From Escherichia coli DSM 30083 = JCM 1649 = ATCC 11775 (GTDB lineage Bacteria; Pseudomonadota; Gammaproteobacteria; Enterobacterales; Enterobacteriaceae): 64,000 nt of DNA. Below are positions 56,984-64,000 of this stretch, piece after piece. The translations under genes were made by a program, and so were the position numbers. The stretch is taken from NCBI RefSeq assembly GCF_003697165.2, contig NZ_CP033092.2:372001-436000 (forward strand), given 5' to 3'. The notes below the pieces were generated by a model. The model was not told where the DNA came from. It did not search any database and saw only the letters and a program-made list of their open reading frames with translations. Within the stretch, counting starts at the first letter, position 1, and every line of letters starts with the position of its first letter.

Positions 56984-58936
56984 TCACCGTGACGATGGCG
57001 CAGGAGCGTGACTGTTGAACGTGTTCTCATCCAGCACCGGCAAATCTTCCGAGCCAATCAGCGCTTTTGATTTCCCGTCGATTCGCAGCTGTTGCTCCTG
57101 GCGGTAGCGGGTGTATTTCTCTTTTGACAGTGAGCGATAAACATCATCGTCACGGATAATCGTCGGACGGATAAATACCATCAGGTTGCGTTTAGCGCGC
57201 TCGGTCGAGGTATAGCGGAAGAGTTGTCCCACTAAAGGAATATCGCCAAGCAGAGGAACCTTTGACACTTGCTCTTTAGAAAAATCATCCAGCAATCCGC
57301 CCAGGACCACCGTTTCACCGGTTTTAACCAGCACGGCGTTTTGAATAGTACGGGTGTTAAATGTCGGGCCGAGCGTCGAATTAGACGAAGAGTCAACGCT
57401 GGAAACCTCCTGCTCTATTTCGAGCAGTACCGCGTCGCCTTCATTGACCTGCGGAGTGACTTTGAGTTTTGTGCCCACCGTTTTGCGTTCGACAGTATTA
57501 AAGACGTTATCCCCAGAAGTGGTCTGAGAGCCGGATAGCACCGGCACATCCTGACCAACGTTGAAGGACGCGAGTTTATTATCCAGCGTTACGATGCTCG
57601 GGGTGGCGAGGATGTCATTTTTATTGTTACTGGCCAGCGCAGTCAACAATACGCCCCAGTCGCCATTGAAGAAGCCTGCAGCCATGCCATTGTAGGCGCT
57701 AAACATATCCCAGGCAGGATTCGCGCTGGTGATCCCGCCATTCTTTTTATAATCAGCTACACCTTGCGCAGCGTTAAAAACCGGTAATCCCGTATTGGTA
57801 AATTGCTGTGCGCCAACGTTTTTATTCGCCCATTGCACGCCGAGGTTGAGTCCATTTCCATCCTGAACTTCGACGATGATTGCCTCAACCAGCACCTGTG
57901 CACGGCGAATATCCAGACGCGCAATTACCGTGGCGAGTTTCTCCTGGACGGACTGGTCAGCGGTAATGACCAACGAGTTGGTCTGTTCATCGGCGGTAAT
58001 GGCCACATTATCCATCGCAGAAGTAGAAGAAGGCTTACGCGAATTCCCTTTTTCATCTTTCAGCTTTTCGGAAACACCGGTTAGCACTTCCACCAGATTC
58101 GTGGCTTTAGCATATTTCAGGTAATAGACCCGGGTATTTCCTTCCTCGCTCTCTTCTACATCAAGGCTTTTCAGTAATGAAGTTATGCGCTGGCGTGCTT
58201 TTTCCGGCCCGCTGATGATAAGAGAGTTGGTTCGCTTATCCGCCACAATCTTCGCGGAAAGGAGGGCAGGCATCTGGCTTTTACCGTGGCTTTCGCTGAT
58301 TAATTGATTAAGAATCTCGGCGAGATCTTCCGCTGATGCATATTCCAGATGAATAATTTGCTGCTTCTCTGTGCCGATGACATCAACGCGCTTTATGACT
58401 TCAATCAGTTTATTAATGGTGGAGGCACGACCGGTCAGAATAAGAACGTTGGAGGGTTCATAATGCACAACATTACCGACGCTACCCGCATCCATCATCT
58501 GGCGGAGCAGGGGAGCCAGGTCACGAGCAGGAACGTTCTCAAGCGGTACGATTCGGGTGACCAACTCATCACCTACGCCTGGACGAGAACTGTCAGCAAT
58601 CATCCCTGGCGATGTTTTTACATTAGCTGAGCGCACCACTTTCAGAAAACCATTGTCCAGTGTGATCACGGAATAACCGTAAAGATCAAGAATACTTAAA
58701 AAGAACTGGTAGTACTCCTGTTGGCTAAACGTATCATTACTGCGTACGGAAATGGTTCCCTGTACCGAAGGGTCGATCAGGATCGTTTTGCCAAGATGCT
58801 GACCCACTATTTCCACGAACTGGCGGATATCGGCGTTATTGAAGTTAGCGCCGTATTGTTCGTTCTCAGCGTGTCCTGCACAAGGCATGAGTAGTGCTGC
58901 CAGCAAGCAGCAGGTGATTTTATTGAGTCCCTTCAT
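56984..58936 (-). CDS. gspD: GspD, outer-membrane secretin
   Basis: 650 residues from the ATG at 58936 (MKGLNKITC); an ATG 12 nt upstream is also possible. The signal peptide ends near CAGHA. The N0 to N3 periplasmic domains (about 30-330) precede the secretin barrel, with VPLLGDIPLVGQLFRYTS near the end, and an S-domain tail. It is the exit pore of the system. No pilotin gene lies nearby; GspA-GspB may assist assembly. Confidence 0.95.
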   Translation of the reverse strand: MKGLNKITCCLLAALLMPCAGHAENEQYGANFNNADIRQFVEIVGQHLGKTILIDPSVQGTISVRSNDTFSQQEYYQFFLSILDLYGYSVITLDNGFLKVVRSANVKTSPGMIADSSRPGVGDELVTRIVPLENVPARDLAPLLRQMMDAGSVGNVVHYEPSNVLILTGRASTINKLIEVIKRVDVIGTEKQQIIHLEYASAEDLAEILNQLISESHGKSQMPALLSAKIVADKRTNSLIISGPEKARQRITSLLKSLDVEESEEGNTRVYYLKYAKATNLVEVLTGVSEKLKDEKGNSRKPSSTSAMDNVAITADEQTNSLVITADQSVQEKLATVIARLDIRRAQVLVEAIIVEVQDGNGLNLGVQWANKNVGAQQFTNTGLPVFNAAQGVADYKKNGGITSANPAWDMFSAYNGMAAGFFNGDWGVLLTALASNNKNDILATPSIVTLDNKLASFNVGQDVPVLSGSQTTSGDNVFNTVERKTVGTKLKVTPQVNEGDAVLLEIEQEVSSVDSSSNSTLGPTFNTRTIQNAVLVKTGETVVLGGLLDDFSKEQVSKVPLLGDIPLVGQLFRYTSTERAKRNLMVFIRPTIIRDDDVYRSLSKEKYTRYRQEQQLRIDGKSKALIGSEDLPVLDENTFNSHAPAPSSR

Positions 58937-59735
58937 TGCGCTGTCCATTCATTCCTGTAAGTTCCGCGACGGAAACATTTATCAAGCGGGGTACGCCGTT
59001 GCGACGAATTGTAAACTGAGCACTTTGTTGAGTTAGCAGTAAACTTAATGCCTGTGAAACCTCATCAGGGTGGGTCAGCGAAAGATTATTGATCCTGAGG
59101 GCGATATCCCCAGGTTGCAGCAAGCTGGTGGTAAATGCATTGAGACCCTTACGAGGATTCAATCGAAGACCGTATATCTGTTCTCCATCACGTATAGGTG
59201 TGGCGATAATATAATCGGCGAGTACATTTTGATTTTCCGAATCAGGCTGCTTGATGATGTCAGGTAGCCCTGGATGGAGAGTTACTTTTTCGTAATGCCC
59301 GTGAGTTTCAAACACAACGCTGGTTTTATTTATTTTTCTAATAAACGTTCCCGGCGCTGACTCAAGGGCTTCGTTGAGGGAGTATCGCTTTTGTTCGTTC
59401 CCCTCATTAATTAAGACAAAAGAAGTCTCATCATTCGATGTGAGTACAATGCCATTAAGCGCTATAGAGAGCTTAGGTGTTTCCTGATTAACTGCCACGG
59501 GATTTGCATCTTTTACCCCAGCATGATTTTCGTTGCGCCATAAAGCGGCAAGGCTGAATTCAGACTGAAATGCATTTGTTGGTTGATTAATGATCTGTTC
59601 ATTTTTAACTATAGTTGTATGGAAATAATTCACATTAAAAATAATCAACCCTATGCTTATAAATATAATCAATATATTGATGGCAGCATCTTTATTATGA
59701 TTCGCCAGATGGAAAGGGAAAGGTAGTGTGGGCAC
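58920..59735 (-). CDS. gspC: GspC, inner-membrane gating protein
   Basis: 271-residue protein with one N-terminal membrane helix (INILIIFISIGLIIFNVNYF), an HR domain that touches GspD, and a C-terminal PDZ-like domain (GLRLNPRKGLNAF...LQPGDIALRINNLS). It selects substrates and links the two membranes. It is the first gene of the gspC-O operon and overlaps gspD by 17 nt. Confidence 0.93.
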   Translation of the reverse strand: MPTLPFPFHLANHNKDAAINILIIFISIGLIIFNVNYFHTTIVKNEQIINQPTNAFQSEFSLAALWRNENHAGVKDANPVAVNQETPKLSIALNGIVLTSNDETSFVLINEGNEQKRYSLNEALESAPGTFIRKINKTSVVFETHGHYEKVTLHPGLPDIIKQPDSENQNVLADYIIATPIRDGEQIYGLRLNPRKGLNAFTTSLLQPGDIALRINNLSLTHPDEVSQALSLLLTQQSAQFTIRRNGVPRLINVSVAELTGMNGQRNEGTQ

Positions 59736-59914
59736 GATGTATGTTCTAATAAAATAGATTGGGTGGGTTGTATATTGACGTTAGTATAAATAGTATTAAT
59801 GCCGCTTGCATGAATCAAGCAAAATTTATTTATATTAGTAATATGTATTTAATTAATAAATACATACATTATTTTTATGATTAAGGATAATCAATAATTA
59901 AAACAGGAAGTTCT
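59736..59914. promoter_or_regulatory. Divergent gspC-gspA control region
   Basis: 179 bp, very AT-rich. It should carry the promoters for gspC-O (-) and gspAB (+). A perfect 10-bp inverted repeat (TATGTATTTA at 59842-59851, TAAATACATA at 59857-59866) lies about 50 bp before gspA. The base composition fits the known H-NS silencing of this locus in K-12. Confidence 0.7.
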
Positions 59915-61384
59915 ATGTCTACGAGAAGAGAAGTCATTCTTTCCTGGTTGCGTGAGAAACGTCAGACCTGGCGTCTGTGCTATTTGTTGGGTGAGGCTGG
60001 AAGTGGAAAAACCTGGCTGGCGCAGCAACTACAAAAAGATAAACATCGCCGTGTGATTACTTTAAGCCTCGTTGTTTCCTGGCAAGGTAAGGCCGCATGG
60101 ATCGTTACCGACGATAATGCGGCTGAACAGGGCTGCCGTGACAGCGCCTGGACGCGAGATGAGATGGCGGGTCAATTACTGCATGCACTTCATCGAACTG
60201 ATAGTCGCTGCCCTCTTATTATTATTGAAAATGCTCACCTGAATCACCGCCGCATACTTGATGATCTCCAACGCGCGATATCTCTTATTCCTGACGGTCA
60301 ATTTTTGCTGATCGGCAGACCCGATCGAAAAGTTGAACGTGATTTTAAAAAACAGGGCATTGAACTTGTCTCGACAGGTCGTCTGACGGAGCACGAGCTT
60401 AAGGCAAGCATCCTTGAAGGTCAGAATATTGACCAGCCCGATCTCCTTTTAACCGCCAGAGTTCTGAAACGGATAGCTTTATTATGTCGGGGAGATCGCA
60501 GAAAGCTGGCGCTTGCCGGCGAAACAATTAGCTTATTACAGCAAGCCGAGCAGACCCGCGTTTTCACTGCAAAACAATGGCGAATGATTTACCGCGTATT
60601 AGGTGATAAGCGCCCCCGGAAAATGCAGCTTGCCGTGGTGATGAGTGGAACCATTCTCGCACTTACCTGTGGTTGGCTACTGCTGTCCTCTTTCACAGCT
60701 CCGTTACCCGTTCCTGCGTGGCTGATACCCGTAACGCCAGTAGTTAAACAAGATATGACTAAGGATATTGCTCATGTGGTGATGCGCGATAGTGAGGCGC
60801 TAAGCGTGTTATACGGCGTATGGGGGTACGAGGTTCCAGCCGATTCGGCCTGGTGCGATCAGGCAGTAAGAGCGGGGCTGGTATGTAAAAGTGGGAACGC
60901 TTCTTTACAAACATTGGTAGATCAGAATTTGCCCTGGATCGCATCGCTTAAAGTCGGGGACAAAAAATTGCCTGTTGTGGTCGTTCGCGTCGGTGATGCT
61001 ACCGTTGATGTACTCGTAGGGCAGCAAACCTGGACGCTGACACATAAATGGTTTGAGTTGGTATGGACGGGTGATTATCTTCTGTTGTGGAAAATGTCGC
61101 CGGAAGGGGAGAGTACCATTATGCGTGATAGCAGCGAGGAAGAGATTCTCTGGCTGGAAACGATGTTAAACCGCGCATTGCATATTTCGACAGAATCTTC
61201 GGCAGAGTGGCGTCCCTTGTTGGTAGAAAAAATAAAGCAATTTCAAAAAAGCCATCACTTGAAAACTGACGGTGTTGTTGGCTTTTCAACGTTAGTACAT
61301 CTCTGGCAGGTGGCGGGGGAGAGTGCCTACTTATATCGGGATGAAGCAAATATTTCCCCAGAAACAACAGTGAAGGGGAAATGA
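59915..61384 (+). CDS. gspA: GspA, AAA ATPase of the secretin-assembly pair
   Basis: 489-residue protein, ExeA-like. The N-terminal ATPase has Walker A GEAGSGKTW near residue 28 and IIIENAHL as Walker B. One membrane helix lies near 245-265 (MSGTILALTCGWLLLSSF), and the periplasmic part ends in a peptidoglycan-binding domain (IKQFQKSHHLKTDGVVGFSTLVHLW). With GspB it helps insert the GspD secretin through the cell wall. gspB follows after one base. Confidence 0.93.
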   Translation: MSTRREVILSWLREKRQTWRLCYLLGEAGSGKTWLAQQLQKDKHRRVITLSLVVSWQGKAAWIVTDDNAAEQGCRDSAWTRDEMAGQLLHALHRTDSRCPLIIIENAHLNHRRILDDLQRAISLIPDGQFLLIGRPDRKVERDFKKQGIELVSTGRLTEHELKASILEGQNIDQPDLLLTARVLKRIALLCRGDRRKLALAGETISLLQQAEQTRVFTAKQWRMIYRVLGDKRPRKMQLAVVMSGTILALTCGWLLLSSFTAPLPVPAWLIPVTPVVKQDMTKDIAHVVMRDSEALSVLYGVWGYEVPADSAWCDQAVRAGLVCKSGNASLQTLVDQNLPWIASLKVGDKKLPVVVVRVGDATVDVLVGQQTWTLTHKWFELVWTGDYLLLWKMSPEGESTIMRDSSEEEILWLETMLNRALHISTESSAEWRPLLVEKIKQFQKSHHLKTDGVVGFSTLVHLWQVAGESAYLYRDEANISPETTVKGK

Positions 61385-61385
61385 C

Positions 61386-61805
61386 ATGTTTGAATTCTAT
61401 ATCGCCGCGCGTGAGCAGAAAGAAACGGGTCACCCTGGTATCTTCTCCCGACAAAAACACAGCACCATAATATATGTCATTTGTTTATTGCTGATTTGCC
61501 TGTGGTTTGCAGGAATGGTGTTGGTTGGTGGGTATGCCCGGCAGCTATGGGCACTTTGGATAGTAAAAGCAGAAGTCACTGTAGATGCTGAAACGCCCGC
61601 TTTTAAACAATCAACACAACACTATTTTTTCAAAAAACAGCCACTCCCCGTCGTCGAATCCGTCGAGGAGGAAGATGAACCAGGCGTCGCGGTTGAGAAT
61701 GCCCCCTCTTCTTCTGAAGACGAAGAAAATACTGTAGAAGAAAGCGACGAGAAAGCCGGTTTAAGAGAGCGTGTCAAAAATGCGCTGAACGAACTTGAGA
61801 GATAA
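61386..61805 (+). CDS. gspB: GspB, partner of GspA
   Basis: 139-residue protein with one membrane helix (IIYVICLLLICLWFAGMVLVGG) and an acidic periplasmic tail (EEEDEPGV...SSSEDEENTVEES). It is much shorter than ExeB-type proteins. It is thought to act with GspA in secretin localisation. It ends 33 bp before the S10 promoter. Confidence 0.9.
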   Translation: MFEFYIAAREQKETGHPGIFSRQKHSTIIYVICLLLICLWFAGMVLVGGYARQLWALWIVKAEVTVDAETPAFKQSTQHYFFKKQPLPVVESVEEEDEPGVAVENAPSSSEDEENTVEESDEKAGLRERVKNALNELER

Positions 61806-61837
61806 CCCAAAGGCTGTTTACTTTACTAGCAATACGC

Positions 61838-61865
61838 TTGCGTTCGGTGGTTAAGTATGTATAAT
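61838..61865 (+). promoter_or_regulatory. S10 operon promoter
   Basis: TTGCGT at 61838 and a perfect TATAAT at 61860, spaced by 16 bp. A start near 61872 gives a leader of about 171 nt to rpsJ, which matches the known S10 leader length. Confidence 0.9.
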
Positions 61866-61871
61866 GCGCGG

Positions 61872-62354
<483 letters not shown>

Positions 62355-62374
62355 TCAGGTCATTGAGCGATTGA

Positions 62375-63931
<1,557 letters not shown>

Positions 63932-63948
63932 GTCGGAGGAGTAATACA

Positions 63949-64000
63949 ATGGCAGTTGTTAAATGTAAACCGACATCTCCGGGTCGTCGCCACGTAGTTA
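63949..64000 (+). CDS. rplB: Ribosomal protein L2 (5' end only)
   Basis: The first 17 codons (MAVVKCKPTSPGRRHVV) are in the window, with CGGAGGAG as ribosome-binding site, and the rest lies beyond. L2 is a core 50S protein near the peptidyl-transferase centre. The call rests on this exact start and on operon order. Confidence 0.95.
   Translation, partial: MAVVKCKPTSPGRRHVV

Overview
The window is a stretch of Escherichia coli (or very close Shigella/Escherichia) chromosome. Gene order, protein sequences and operon structures match the conserved hofQ-aroKB-dam to S10 ribosomal-protein region of E. coli. I see no prophage, insertion sequence, tRNA, rRNA or CRISPR array. It is not the K-12 laboratory lineage: rpsG has the short 156-residue form of S7, and gspI carries an 18-bp in-frame tandem duplication relative to the K-12 protein as I remember it.

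Layout. (1) 1-7990, + strand: the end of hofQ (DNA-uptake secretin), then aroK-aroB-damX-dam-rpe-gph-trpS, closed by a terminator. It joins shikimate synthesis, cell division, DNA methylation, pentose phosphate metabolism, phosphoglycolate removal and tryptophanyl-tRNA charging. (2) 8150-15560, + strand: the eight-gene yhfZ-yhfY-yhfX-yhfW-php-yhfU-yhfT-yhfS cluster, which looks like one catabolic or salvage operon with a regulator, a putative transporter, two PLP enzymes, a phosphopentomutase relative and a phosphotriesterase relative. Its substrate is unknown and it is the best candidate here for an undescribed pathway. (3) 15668-22720, - strand: the small lipoprotein gene yhfL, the nirBDC-cysG nitrite reductase operon with clear FNR and NarL/NarP sites, and tsgA. 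(4) 22990-29873: ppiA, the yhfG-fic pair, pabA and argD on +, yhfK and crp on -, yhfA on +. (5) 29928-33998, - strand: yheS-yheT-yheU-prkB. (6) 34126-38680: kefG-kefB-yheV and slyD on +, slyX on -, fkpA on + behind a sigma-E-type promoter. (7) 38847-45141, + strand: yheO-tusDCB, then the str operon rpsL-rpsG-fusA-tufA. (8) 45433-49046, + strand: the chitinase gene chiA and the bfd-bfr iron-storage pair. (9) 49075-59735, - strand: the type II secretion operon gspC to gspO, with gspA-gspB diverging on +. (10) 61838-64000, + strand: the S10 promoter and leader, then rpsJ-rplC-rplD-rplW-rplB, with rplB cut by the window end.

Functional links. The nir genes and cysG form one unit because NirB needs the siroheme that CysG makes. 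ChiA lies next to the gsp machinery that in E. coli secretes it, and both have AT-rich upstream regions containing perfect inverted repeats. Three peptidyl-prolyl isomerase genes (ppiA, slyD, fkpA) lie within about 16 kb. Translation genes (tus, str, S10) fill the right third, interrupted by the chiA-bfd-bfr-gsp block.
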